Shown: positions 1 to 7,765 of the stretch, piece by piece
How the letters are laid out: each line of letters opens with the position of its first letter
How positions within the stretch are numbered: the first letter of the stretch is position 1
NCBI RefSeq assembly: GCF_000805335.1
Contig: NZ_KN708638.1
Span: forward strand, 4,084,645 to 4,131,841
Source of the DNA: Streptomyces sp. CT34
GTDB lineage: Bacteria; Actinomycetota; Actinomycetes; Streptomycetales; Streptomycetaceae
Direction: 5' to 3'
DNA: 47,197 nt
The notes under the pieces: generated by a model
Seen by the model: only the letters and a program-made list of their open reading frames with translations
Database searches by the model: none
Told to the model about the DNA's origin: nothing
Made by a program: the position numbers and the translations under genes

Positions 1-2
1 CC

Positions 3-488
3 ACCGCGGTCCTGGAAGTCGCCTCCCAGGACCCCTACCGCTCCGTCCCGGTGCGTGTGCTGCCCGGGGTCACCGCCGCCAATGCCGCCGCCGCCCGCGC
101 CGGCGCCCCGCTGGGCCACGACTACGCGGTCATCTCACTCTCCGACCGCCTCAAGCCCTGGGACGTCATCGCCACCCGCCTCCGTGCGGCGGCCTCCGCC
201 GACCTGGCCCTGGCCCTGTACAACCCCGGCTCCCGCTCCCGTACCTGGCAGGTGGCCAAGGCCCGCGAACTCCTCCTGGAGCACCGCGCGCCGGACACCC
301 CGGTCATCCTGGCGCGCGACGTCGGCGGCCCGGAGGAGTCCCTGCGGACCGTCCCGCTCGCCGACCTGGACCCGGACCAGGTCGACATGCGCACCATCCT
401 CCTCGTCGGCTCGTCGCAGACGCAGGCGGTGCGGCGCGACGACGGGACCCAAACCGTGTGGACGCCCCGGAGATACCCGGAGTCCTAG
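3..488 (+). CDS. cobJ: Precorrin-3B C17-methyltransferase, C-terminal part (5' truncated by window edge)
   Basis: This is the 3' part of a corrin-ring SAM methyltransferase. The reading frame is open from the window edge, so the true start lies outside. The visible 161 residues carry typical CobJ/CbiH features: an LPGVTAANAAAA stretch, LSDRLKPWDVI, and a YNPGSRSR segment, with the last part of the tetrapyrrole methylase fold. The enzyme methylates C17 of precorrin-3B and contracts the ring during cobalamin synthesis. In actinomycetes CobJ is often the C-terminal half of a CobI-CobJ fusion; that cannot be decided here. It converges with cobK, and only 52 bases separate the two stop codons. The call is firm as a CobJ-family methyltransferase; the exact C17 assignment rests on family motifs and context. 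Confidence 0.88.
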   Translation, partial: TAVLEVASQDPYRSVPVRVLPGVTAANAAAARAGAPLGHDYAVISLSDRLKPWDVIATRLRAAASADLALALYNPGSRSRTWQVAKARELLLEHRAPDTPVILARDVGGPEESLRTVPLADLDPDQVDMRTILLVGSSQTQAVRRDDGTQTVWTPRRYPES

Positions 489-540
489 GTCCTGCCCGAT
501 GGGCCAGGGGGGGGTGGAACATCCCCAAGTCTGCTCGTTC

Positions 541-1329
541 TCAGCCGAGTTGGCGGGTGACGCGCGGCAGTCCGAGGCCCGTCCGCAGCCAGTCCGCGGC
601 CTCCTCCGGCCCCGCGGCCACCGGTACCCCTTCCGGGGTGGGTGGCCGCTGGACGACCACCACCGGGATCCCGGCCTCCCGCGCCGCCGTCAACTTGGGG
701 GCGGTCGCCGCCGCGCCGCTGTCCTTGGTCACCAGGACGTCGATGCGGTGGCGGCGCAGCAGGTCCCGCTCCCCGTCCAGGGTGAAGGGGCCGCGGTCCA
801 GGACGGCCGTCATACGGGGTGGGTGTGGCGGCTCGGGCGCGTCGACGGAGCGGACCAGGAACCAGAGGTCGGTGAGGTGGGCGAAATGGGACAGCCCCAT
901 CCGGCCCGTGGTGAGGAAGACCCGGGACCCCAGATCGGGGAGGGCGCGGGCGGCATCGGCCAATGAGGGGACCTGGTGCCAGTTGTCGCCGGGTCCGGGG
1001 ACCCAGCCGGGGCGGCGGAGCGCCAGCAGGGGAATATGGGCGGTGGCGGCGGCCCGGGCCGCGTGGAAACTGATCGTGCCGGCGAAAGGATGGGTGGCGT
1101 CGATGAGCGCGTCCACCGCATGCTCGCGCAGCCAGCGGGCGAGGCCCTCGGGGCCGCCGAACCCGCCGATGCGCACCTCCCCTGCGGGCAGCCGCGGCGC
1201 CGCCACCCGCCCGGCGAGCGAGCTCGTCACCCGTACCGCCGGCTCCTGCTCCAGGACGGCGGCCAGGCGGCGGGCCTCCGTGGTGCCGCCGAGGACGAGT
1301 ACGTGGCGGGCGGTGTCGTTCATCGGCAT
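541..1329 (-). CDS. cobK: Precorrin-6A reductase
   Basis: A 262-residue protein reducing precorrin-6A (or its cobalt form) to the dihydro product with NADPH in cobalamin synthesis. The N-terminus has the nucleotide-binding stretch VLVLGGTTEARRLA (residues 10-23), followed by DATHPFA (77-83) and VTKDSGA (200-206), both hallmarks of the CobK/CbiJ family. Length is normal for the family. I chose the ATG at 1329 because a GGAGG lies 12 bases upstream; a second in-frame ATG at 1323 is possible. The gene is divergent from cbiD with only 17 bases between the two start codons, so the promoter of each must lie inside the other's coding region or be shared. It converges with cobJ. Confidence 0.92.
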   Translation of the reverse strand: MPMNDTARHVLVLGGTTEARRLAAVLEQEPAVRVTSSLAGRVAAPRLPAGEVRIGGFGGPEGLARWLREHAVDALIDATHPFAGTISFHAARAAATAHIPLLALRRPGWVPGPGDNWHQVPSLADAARALPDLGSRVFLTTGRMGLSHFAHLTDLWFLVRSVDAPEPPHPPRMTAVLDRGPFTLDGERDLLRRHRIDVLVTKDSGAAATAPKLTAAREAGIPVVVVQRPPTPEGVPVAAGPEEAADWLRTGLGLPRVTRQLG

Positions 1330-1346
1330 GGGTAGCGGGTTCCTCC

Positions 1347-2510
1347 GTGGCTGACGCGCAACCGAAGGGTACGGGAGGCCGCAACGCACAGCTCGCGCAC
1401 ACCGGACTGCGGCCTGGGTGGACGACCGGGGCGTGTGCCACCGCGGCGAGCAGCGCCGCGTACACGGCACTGCTGAGCGGAGAGTTCCCGGACCCGGTGA
1501 CAATCACGCTGCCGAAGGGGCAGACGCCGTCCTTCGCCCTCGCCGTCGAGGAACTGACAGCTCCGGGACCGGGGCCGGTCCGCGCCATGGCCGGGGTGGT
1601 GAAGGACGCCGGGGACGATCCGGACGTGACGCACGGGGCGTTGGTGCGCGCCACGGTGCGCGCGCTGCCGGCCGGTTCGGGCGTGGTGTTCCGGGCCGGT
1701 CCCGGGGTCGGGACGGTGACCCGGCCGGGGCTGCCGCTGGATGTCGGCGAACCCGCCATCAACCCCGTACCACGCCAGATGATCCGGGAGCATCTGGCGG
1801 CCGTGGCCGAACGGTACGGCGGCGGGGGAGCCGCGGCGGACGTCGAGGTGGAGGTCTCCGTCGACCACGGGGAGGAGATCGCCCGCAGTACGTGGAATCC
1901 GCGGCTGGGAATCCTGGGCGGGCTGTCGATCCTGGGGACGACCGGGATCGTCGTGCCGTACTCCTGCTCCGCGTGGATCGACTCGATCCGGCGCGGGGTG
2001 GATGTGGCGCGCGCCGCGGGACGGCGGCATGTGGCCGGGTGTACGGGATCGACGTCGGAGAAGGTCGTCGTCGCGCTGCACCATCTGCCGGAGGACGCGC
2101 TGCTGGACATGGGGGATTTCGCAGGGGCGGTGCTCAAGTACATCCGCCGCCATCCCGTCGACCGGCTGACGATCTGCGGCGGTTTCGCCAAGCTGTCCAA
2201 GCTGGCGGCCGGCCATCTGGATCTGCACTCGGCGCGGTCCCAGGTGGACAAGGGCTTCCTGGCCCAGCTGGCCCGGCGGGGCGGTGCGGACGAGGCGCTG
2301 GCGGAGGCGGTGGCCGAGGCCAACACCGGCCTCGCCGCACTCCAGTTGTGCGCGGCGGCCGACGTTCCGCTCGGCGACCTGGTGGCGACCACGGCACGTG
2401 ACGCGTCACTGGCCGTGTTGCGCGAGGCGCCGGTAGCGGTCGATGTCATCTGTATCGACCGGGCTGGACTGGTGGTGGGACGGGCAGAGCCGCGCGGGCC
2501 GGGAGGCTGA
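1347..2510 (+). CDS. cbiD: Cobalt-precorrin-5B C1-methyltransferase
   Basis: A 387-residue CbiD-family enzyme, which methylates C1 of the corrin precursor with loss of acetaldehyde carbon in the early-cobalt (anaerobic-type) route. The sequence shows the family N-terminus LRPGWTTGACATAAS (residues 21-35), a central GTTGIVVPYSCSAW segment and FAKLSKLAAGHLDLHS near residue 285. Length matches CbiD. The GTG at 1347 is used because it is the only start near the expected N-terminus; no strong ribosome-binding site precedes it, so translation may be weak or the transcript very short-leadered. The neighbours cobK, cobM, cobL and cobJ carry out the adjacent ring-modification steps. Having CbiD instead of CobF/CobG points to the early-cobalt branch at this step. 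Confidence 0.9.
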   Translation: MADAQPKGTGGRNAQLAHTGLRPGWTTGACATAASSAAYTALLSGEFPDPVTITLPKGQTPSFALAVEELTAPGPGPVRAMAGVVKDAGDDPDVTHGALVRATVRALPAGSGVVFRAGPGVGTVTRPGLPLDVGEPAINPVPRQMIREHLAAVAERYGGGGAAADVEVEVSVDHGEEIARSTWNPRLGILGGLSILGTTGIVVPYSCSAWIDSIRRGVDVARAAGRRHVAGCTGSTSEKVVVALHHLPEDALLDMGDFAGAVLKYIRRHPVDRLTICGGFAKLSKLAAGHLDLHSARSQVDKGFLAQLARRGGADEALAEAVAEANTGLAALQLCAAADVPLGDLVATTARDASLAVLREAPVAVDVICIDRAGLVVGRAEPRGPGG

Positions 2511-2528
2511 ACGGGCCGCTGCCGGACG

Positions 2529-2542
2529 GTTTCACGTGAAAC
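2529..2542. other. parS: parS site (ParB-binding chromosome partition site), perfect consensus
   Basis: Perfect 14-bp palindrome GTTTCACGTGAAAC, identical to the Streptomyces ParB-binding consensus. It lies between the converging 3' ends of cbiD and the small secreted protein gene, a position where it interferes with neither promoter nor coding sequence. Confidence 0.95.
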
Positions 2543-2599
2543 CGCCGCGGCGGTCGGACGCCGGCGGAAACCGGCGCCCCGCCGCGCGGCCCGTCGCCA

Positions 2600-2917
2600 C
2601 TACTGCGACATCTCGCTCCGACGCCCGAAATCGCCCTCACGGTCAATGTCCGTGCGCTGGCGAGCGCTTCTCTCGTGGTGCCCGATGGGTCCGTAACCGT
2701 GGTCCCGCCAGCAGCTGGCATCACCACCGGTCAGCGCGCCCAGCGCCGTCCCGAGGGCACATGCGGCCATCCTGATCGGGCTTTCCTTCATCTCGGGGTG
2801 ATGGCGCCTGGCCTTCCCGGGGACGTCGTCCCTGCCGTCGGCGCTGGCGGCGGTGGTGCCGCAGAGGGACAGCAGGATCGCGGCGACGGCCGCGCCCGCG
2901 GCCATTTTGGTACGCAT
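2600..2917 (-). CDS. Small secreted protein, unknown function
   Basis: A 105-residue protein I do not recognise. It begins with a clear Sec signal peptide: MRTKMAAG, then a hydrophobic stretch AAVAAILLSLCG, then an ASA signal-peptidase-like site near residues 24-26. The mature part is short, polar and His/Arg/Asp-rich, with cysteines at about 53 and 69 that could form one disulfide. The ATG at 2917 is supported by an AAAGGAG ribosome-binding site nine bases upstream. It is transcribed on the same strand as cobM and cobL but sits about 125 bases downstream of cobM's stop across a gap, and its product has no visible link to cobalamin. It is a real gene by its RBS and signal peptide; its function is unknown. 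Confidence 0.7.
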   Translation of the reverse strand: MRTKMAAGAAVAAILLSLCGTTAASADGRDDVPGKARRHHPEMKESPIRMAACALGTALGALTGGDASCWRDHGYGPIGHHERSARQRTDIDREGDFGRRSEMSQ

Positions 2918-3042
2918 CGTGGCGTGCTCCTTTGCATCGGTCCCCCCGGTGTCGCAGCTTCCTTACCGGCAGCCCCGAACACGGAAACGGACATTCACCC
3001 CGATGCGGTCATATAATCAGCCGGACAGGCTCGATGGGCCCC

Positions 3043-3834
3043 TCACGGCGCTGACACGCCCTCAGCGACCGCCGGTTCTCCGCACGGTGCGTGCGGGCGC
3101 TCCCGCTCCGCCGAGTAGAGGTGGCTGTCGCGGAACTGCTCGGCGCCCAGCGTGCGGCCGACCATGATCACTGCCGTCCGGACCACCTCCGCGTCCTTCA
3201 CCTGGCCGGCGATATCGCCGAGCGTGCCGCGCAGGACGAGTTCGTCGGGACGGGAGGCCATCGCCACGACGGCGGCCGGGCAGTCCGCGCCGTAGTGCGG
3301 CAGGAGTTCGTCCACGACCCGGTCGACGTACCGGGCCGCGAGGTGCAGCACCAGCAGCGCACCGCTGCGCCCCAGGGTAGCCAGGTCCTCGCCGTCGGGC
3401 ATGGGGGTGGCGCGCTGTGCGATGCGGGTGAGGATGACGGTCTGCCCGACGGTGGGCACCGTCAGTTCGCGCTTGAGGGCCGCCGCGGCGGCGGCGAACG
3501 CGGGCACGCCGGGCACGACCTCGTACGGCACCCCGGCAGCGTCCAGCCGGCGCATCTGCTCGGCCACCGCGCTGAAGACGGACGGGTCGCCGGAGTGCAG
3601 CCGGGCGACGTCGTGGCCCTCCTGGTGCGCCCGCACCATCTCCGCCGTGATCGTGTCGAGGTCGAGCTGCGCGGTGTCGATCAGCCGGGCCCCGGGCGGG
3701 CATTCGGCGAGCAGTTCGCGCGGCACCAGGCTGCCCGCGTACAGGCACACGCCGCAGGCGGCGAGAGTACGGGCGCCGCGCAGGGTGATCAGGTCGGCGG
3801 CGCCGGGACCCGCGCCGATGAAGTGGACGGTCAT
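3043..3834 (-). CDS. cobM: Precorrin-4 C11-methyltransferase
   Basis: A 263-residue SAM-dependent methyltransferase of the tetrapyrrole methylase fold that methylates C11 of precorrin-4 (CbiF in the early-cobalt route). Seen in the sequence: GAGPGAADLITLRG (residues 7-20), LYAGSLVP (31-38), LHSGDPS (79-85) and a VVPGVPAFAAAAA segment, all characteristic of CobM/CbiF. Its ATG overlaps the stop codon of cobL in an ATGA, so the two genes are translationally coupled in one operon read leftwards. Length is normal. Confidence in the C11 specificity comes from the LYAGSLVP-type motif and the operon context. Confidence 0.93.
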   Translation of the reverse strand: MTVHFIGAGPGAADLITLRGARTLAACGVCLYAGSLVPRELLAECPPGARLIDTAQLDLDTITAEMVRAHQEGHDVARLHSGDPSVFSAVAEQMRRLDAAGVPYEVVPGVPAFAAAAAALKRELTVPTVGQTVILTRIAQRATPMPDGEDLATLGRSGALLVLHLAARYVDRVVDELLPHYGADCPAAVVAMASRPDELVLRGTLGDIAGQVKDAEVVRTAVIMVGRTLGAEQFRDSHLYSAERERPHAPCGEPAVAEGVSAP

Positions 3835-5123
3835 GGTTCCTCGGTCTCCTGGAGGACGGGGTGCACGGAGGTTTCCCGGGCACCGGGTTGTGCGGGTTTC
3901 ACCGCCGACCACTGGGTGACCGGCATCGCCTGCCGCCAGCCCGTGAAGCCGCCGACCGGCACCGCGTGCGCCACCGCCAGCCGCACCAGTTCGCCGCCGA
4001 ACCGCCGGTACCGGTCGGCGAGCAGCGCCTCGGACTCCAGCGTCACGGTGTTCGCGACAATCCTGCCGCCCGGCGGCAGCGCCGCCCAGCAGGCGTCCAG
4101 CAGCCCGGGGGCGGTCAGGCCGCCGCCAATGAACACCGCGTCCGGGGTCGGCAGCCCGTCCAGTGCGGCGGGCGCGGGGCCGTGCACCACACGCAGTGCC
4201 GGTACGCCGAGGGTGTCCGCGTTGCGGCCGATCCGTGCCGCTCGTTCGGCGTCGCGCTCGACACTGACCGCACGGCAACTGCGGTGCGTGCGCAGCCATT
4301 CGATGGCGATGGAGCCGGAGCCGCCGCCGATGTCCCAGAGCAGTTCGCCGGGCGCGGGCCCCAGCGCGGCCAGGGTGGCGGCCCGGACATGACGCTTGGT
4401 CAGCTGGCCGTCGTGTTCGTAGGCGTCGTCCGGGAGCCCGGGAACGGCCGGCAGCCGCAGTGCGCCCGGCGCGCGGACGCAGTCCAGCGCGATGACGTTC
4501 AGCGGATCGCCGGCCGGTGCGTCCCAGCCGTCGGCGGTGCCCTCGGCCATCCGCTCGCGCGCGCCGCCGAGTTGCTCCAGGACACGCATCCGGGTCGGCC
4601 CGAAACCCCGCACCCGCAGCAGCGCCGCGACCTCGCCGGGCGTCCCGGCCCCGGCCGACAGCACCAGCACCCGCCGTCCGTCGTGGAGCGCACCCGTCAG
4701 ATTCCCCGCGGGCCGCCCGACAAGCGTGACGACCTCGGTGTCCTCCACCGCCCACCCCAGCCGGGCGCAGGCGTAGGACACGGACGACGGATGCGGCACC
4801 ACCCGCAGCGGCCGGGGCGCCGCCGCTCCCTCCGCCAGCACCTCGGTCAGCGTCCGGCCGATCCCGTGGAACATCGGGTCCCCGCTGGCCAGTACGCATA
4901 CCCGGCGGCCTTCGTACGCGGCGAGCAGCCCCGGTACGGCGGGCCGCAGCGGCGAGGGCCACGGCACCCGCTCACCCGTGCACTCTGCGGGCAGCAGCCC
5001 GAGTTGCCGCGCCCCGCCGATCAGCACCTCGGCCGTGGACAGGTCCCGCCGGGCGGCGGCGGACAGGCCGTCCCACCCATCGGCCCCGATGCCTACGACG
5101 GAGAGGGGTGGTGGGGCGCTCAC
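3831..5123 (-). CDS. cobL: Precorrin-6Y C5,15-methyltransferase (decarboxylating), CbiE-CbiT fusion
   Basis: A 430-residue bifunctional enzyme. The N-terminal half (about 1-200) is a CbiE-type tetrapyrrole methylase with [14 protein letters not shown] at the start and [10 protein letters not shown] at 78-87. The C-terminal half (about 235-430) is a CbiT-type Rossmann methyltransferase with [16 protein letters not shown] (241-256) and the SAM-binding [14 protein letters not shown] (263-276). Together they methylate C5 and C15 and decarboxylate the acetate side chain of precorrin-6Y. The GTG at 5123 was chosen because it begins the CbiE fold directly and has a GAGG about eight bases upstream; the open frame further upstream is antisense to tsaD and has no such support. 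It is the first gene of the leftward operon with cobM. Confidence 0.93.
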   Translation of the reverse strand: MSAPPPLSVVGIGADGWDGLSAAARRDLSTAEVLIGGARQLGLLPAECTGERVPWPSPLRPAVPGLLAAYEGRRVCVLASGDPMFHGIGRTLTEVLAEGAAAPRPLRVVPHPSSVSYACARLGWAVEDTEVVTLVGRPAGNLTGALHDGRRVLVLSAGAGTPGEVAALLRVRGFGPTRMRVLEQLGGARERMAEGTADGWDAPAGDPLNVIALDCVRAPGALRLPAVPGLPDDAYEHDGQLTKRHVRAATLAALGPAPGELLWDIGGGSGSIAIEWLRTHRSCRAVSVERDAERAARIGRNADTLGVPALRVVHGPAPAALDGLPTPDAVFIGGGLTAPGLLDACWAALPPGGRIVANTVTLESEALLADRYRRFGGELVRLAVAHAVPVGGFTGWRQAMPVTQWSAVKPAQPGARETSVHPVLQETEEP

Positions 5124-5236
5124 TGCCGGTACCTCAAGGGGCGCGAAGGGACGGGTGCCGAACTCTACTGACCGGTGGGGCCGCGCCCTCCCGCGGGGAG
5201 GCCGCAGCGCGTCCGCGGGGCGACCGAACGCCCCTA

Positions 5237-5267
5237 TTGCACATAGGTTGCAATTACTTGCTATTAC
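5237..5267. promoter_or_regulatory. TTGC-repeat operator/promoter candidate between cobL and the TsaD gene
   Basis: In the 190-base divergent gap the otherwise G/C-rich sequence contains an A/T-rich block with three TTGC units: TTGCAC at 5237, TTGCAA at 5248 and TTGCTA at 5258, the last two within near-identical 10-bp repeats TTGCAATTAC and TTGCTATTAC. The first two form TTGCAC-N5-TTGCAA, one base off the 6-5-6 architecture described for the nickel regulator Nur of S. coelicolor. The block also supplies a possible rightward -35 (TTGCAC) with a TATTAC -10 after a 19-base spacer. Regulator identity is an inference. Confidence 0.5.
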
Positions 5268-5313
5268 TGTCCGGGGACACCGAACAGGACACGACGCGAG
5301 GGGAGTGCGGTCC

Positions 5314-6387
5314 ATGAGCTCGCCAGTGGTGCTGGGCATCGAATCGTCCTGCGACGAGACGGGCGCCGGCCTGGTGCGCGACGGGCGGCTGCTCGGGCAC
5401 GCACTCGCGTCGAGCATGGACGAGCACGCCCGGTTCGGCGGCGTGGTGCCGGAGATCGCGGCACGGGCGCATGTGCACGCGCTGACCCCGGTGGTGCGCG
5501 GCGCGCTGGCCGACGCGGGACTGCGGGCCGCCGACATCGGGGCGGTGGCGGTGACCACCGGACCGGGGCTGTCCGGTGCGCTCCAGGTGGGACTGGCCGG
5601 GGCCAAGGGACTGGCGTATGCGCTGGGGGTGCCGCTCTACGGCGTGCACCACCTGGCGGGGCATGTCGCCGCGGACACCCTGGAGCACGGACCGCTGCCC
5701 GACCCCTGCGTGGTGCTGATCGTCTCCGGTGGGCACACCTCGCTGCTGCTCGTACGCGACCTGGCCCGCGACCGCATCGTGCACCTCGGCGAAACTCTGG
5801 ACGACGCCGCCGGGGAGTGCTTCGACAAGGTCGCCCGGGTCTTCGGGCTGCCCTATCCCGGCGGCCCGGCCATTGACCGGACAGCGCGCGAGGGGGATCC
5901 GCGCGCTGTCCCCTTTCCCCGCCCGCTCACCGCGGGCCCGCCCGAGAAGCGGTTCACCTTCTCCTTCTCGGGGCTGAAGACCGCAGCGGCGCGCTGGGCG
6001 GAGGGCCACCACGCCGCGGGGCGTCCGCTGCCGGTCGCCGACGGGGCGGCGGCGCTCCAGGAGGCGGTCGCCGATGTGCTGACCCGCAAGGCGGTGGCCG
6101 CCTGCACCGAGCACGGTGTGGGGACGCTGGTGGTGGTCGGCGGGGTGGCCGCCAACTCCCGGGTCCGCGCGCTGGCGGAGGAGCGGTGCGCCGCGGCGGG
6201 CATCGCGCTGCGGGTACCGCCGCTGCGACTGTGCACGGACAACGGCGCGATGATCGCCGCGGTCGGCGATCTGCTCGTCCGGGCGGGCGCAGAGCCCGCT
6301 CCGCTCGATGTCTCGATCGACCCGTCGGCGCCGCTGGAGTATGCCGCGCTGCATCCGGTGGCGGCGGGGCGGGCGCTCTCCGCATGA
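5314..6387 (+). CDS. tsaD: TsaD-family protein (t6A threonylcarbamoyltransferase family), possibly a paralogue
   Basis: A 357-residue member of the Kae1/TsaD family of ASKHA-fold proteins, whose main members transfer threonylcarbamoyl to A37 of ANN-decoding tRNAs. Seen here: [14 protein letters not shown] at the N-terminus, the metal-binding HxxxH as H113 and H117 in [15 protein letters not shown] near 138-146, FSFSGLKTA, and the third metal ligand in TDNGAMIA near 310. A GAGGGGAG ribosome-binding site precedes the ATG at 5314. Standard actinobacterial tsaD genes sit with tsaB, tsaE, rimI and groES; none of these is present here, and the gene lies between cobL and a cation exporter. It may therefore be a second, divergent copy. 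Catalytic residues look intact. Confidence 0.85.
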   Translation: MSSPVVLGIESSCDETGAGLVRDGRLLGHALASSMDEHARFGGVVPEIAARAHVHALTPVVRGALADAGLRAADIGAVAVTTGPGLSGALQVGLAGAKGLAYALGVPLYGVHHLAGHVAADTLEHGPLPDPCVVLIVSGGHTSLLLVRDLARDRIVHLGETLDDAAGECFDKVARVFGLPYPGGPAIDRTAREGDPRAVPFPRPLTAGPPEKRFTFSFSGLKTAAARWAEGHHAAGRPLPVADGAAALQEAVADVLTRKAVAACTEHGVGTLVVVGGVAANSRVRALAEERCAAAGIALRVPPLRLCTDNGAMIAAVGDLLVRAGAEPAPLDVSIDPSAPLEYAALHPVAAGRALSA

Positions 6388-6453
6388 CAGGCGCCCGGTG
6401 CGCGGCGCGGTGGGCGCGCCGCTTCCGGGACGGCGTTGTCTCCGGCATGGCGT

Positions 6454-6467
6454 GTTTCACGTGAAAC
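6454..6467. other. parS: parS site, perfect consensus
   Basis: Perfect GTTTCACGTGAAAC in the intergenic region 67 bases after the TsaD-family stop codon and about 190 bases before the cation exporter start. Confidence 0.95.
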
Positions 6468-6572
6468 TGCGGCCGGCCGCGCGCCGAGGCCGGCCTGCGC
6501 CGCTTGGCAGCGGTCCGTGCCGTTGGCCCACCACACCGCTCTGACCAGGGAAGATACGCCGTTCGACGGTAA

Positions 6573-6584
6573 TGACAACGGTCA
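6573..6584. promoter_or_regulatory. Dyad TGAC-N4-GTCA upstream of cation exporter, possible metal-regulator operator
   Basis: A TGACAACGGTCA dyad lies 72 bases upstream of the exporter ATG within a relatively A/T-rich promoter-like region (roughly 6545-6640). Fur-family zinc regulators use TGA...TCA-type dyads, so a Zur-like operator is conceivable, but the arms are only four bases and the match to any published box is not convincing by eye. Confidence 0.3.
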
Positions 6585-6656
6585 CCGGTGCAGCCTTTGG
6601 ATCTTTTGTCGAAGTGCGGTTTGCTTCGCAGCGAGGACCCAGGAAGGAGCGCGCCC

Positions 6657-7670
6657 ATGACCGAGCACGCCCACAGCGGCCACAGCCACGCGCACGGCCA
6701 CTCGCACGCCGTCTCCCCGGACGCCGACCGGCGCTGGCTGCGGGCCGCACTCGTCCTGCTCACCGCCTACATGGCGATCGAGGTCTCCATCGGCTTCCTG
6801 GCGCAGTCGCTGGCGCTGATCTCGGACGCCGCCCACATGCTCACCGACGCGGTCTCGATCGTGCTGGCGCTGGTCGCGATGCGGCTGGCCGCGAAGCCCG
6901 CCCGGGGTGGATACACGTACGGCCTCAAGCGCGCCGAGATCCTCTCCGCGCAGGCCAACGGCATCACCTTGCTGCTGCTGTCCCTCTGGCTGGCCTACGA
7001 GGCGATCCAGCGGCTGATCTCGCCGCCCGCGGTCACCGGCGGGCTGGTGGTGGTCACCGCGCTGTCCGGTGTGGTGGTGAACCTGATCTGCACCTGGTTC
7101 CTGTCGAAGGCCAACCGGTCCAGCCTCAACGTGGAGGGCGCCTACCAGCACATCCTCACCGACCTGTTCGGCTTCATCGCCACCGCGATCTCCGGTCTGA
7201 TCGTGCTGACCACCGGCTTCGAACGGGCCGACGCGATCGCGTCGCTGGTCGTCGTCGCGCTGATGCTGAAGGCCGGTACGGGCCTGGTGCGGGAGTCCGG
7301 CCGGATCTTCATGGAGGCTGCCCCGGCCGGGATCGACCCGGACGCGCTGGGCGATCACCTCGTCGCCGCCGACCAGGTCGTCGAGGTCCACGACCTGCAC
7401 ATCTGGCAGATCACCTCCGGGCAGCCGGCGCTCTCCGCGCACATCCTGGTCGCGCCCGCCGGCGACTGCCACAAGGTCCGCCGCAATCTCCAGGAGCTGC
7501 TGAGCGGGGAGTACGGCATCACCCACGCCACCCTCCAGGTCGACCACATCGGCGAACAGGACGACGACGAGTTGCTGACGCTCGGACCGGGCCCCGGGCC
7601 CGAGCCGGCCGCCGGCCACTGCGACGACTCCCACGGGCCGGTGCACCGCCCGGGACCGCACGAGCACTGA
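6657..7670 (+). CDS. Cation diffusion facilitator (CDF) metal exporter
   Basis: A 337-residue integral membrane protein of the CDF family (ZitB/CzcD/ZnT type), proton-driven exporters of Zn, Co, Ni or similar ions. The cytoplasmic N-terminus is His-rich (HAHSGHSHAHGHSHA, residues 4-18). Six hydrophobic segments follow, with ALISDAAHMLTDA carrying the HxxxD metal ligands of transmembrane helix 2, and a soluble C-terminal CTD with HDLHIWQITSG. The tail is again rich in His and acidic residues. The ATG at 6657 has a strong AGGAAGGAG ribosome-binding site. The position next to cobalt-using corrin genes makes a cobalt or nickel role tempting, but the residues visible do not settle the metal; zinc is the default for the family. 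Confidence 0.92.
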   Translation: MTEHAHSGHSHAHGHSHAVSPDADRRWLRAALVLLTAYMAIEVSIGFLAQSLALISDAAHMLTDAVSIVLALVAMRLAAKPARGGYTYGLKRAEILSAQANGITLLLLSLWLAYEAIQRLISPPAVTGGLVVVTALSGVVVNLICTWFLSKANRSSLNVEGAYQHILTDLFGFIATAISGLIVLTTGFERADAIASLVVVALMLKAGTGLVRESGRIFMEAAPAGIDPDALGDHLVAADQVVEVHDLHIWQITSGQPALSAHILVAPAGDCHKVRRNLQELLSGEYGITHATLQVDHIGEQDDDELLTLGPGPGPEPAAGHCDDSHGPVHRPGPHEH

Positions 7671-7765
7671 GCCTGCCGCACGGGCCGCCCTCACTCGGGT
7701 GAACCCGGGCCCGCGAGCGCCCGGCAAGCCACCGGCCCGGGCGGCCCCGGTGCTCGGATGACGGC

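Noticed and set aside
485..2449. Long open frame antisense to cobK/cbiD, and many similar long antisense frames throughout
   Set aside because: High G/C at third codon positions opens the opposite strand. These frames encode Arg/Pro/Ala-rich low-complexity sequence, lack ribosome-binding sites and lie over genes with clear family motifs.
2529..2542. GTTTCACGTGAAAC as a transposon terminal repeat or CRISPR repeat
   Set aside because: The copies are 14-bp palindromes at irregular distances with no spacers, no transposase and no target duplications. They match the known parS consensus exactly.
4978..5313. N-terminal extension of the TsaD-family protein back to 4978
   Set aside because: It would overlap cobL antisense. 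The family fold starts at the ATG at 5314, which has a strong ribosome-binding site.
2511..5313. Cobalamin riboswitch controlling the cob genes
   Set aside because: No B12-box-like sequence was recognised upstream of cbiD, cobK or cobL within the short available gaps.
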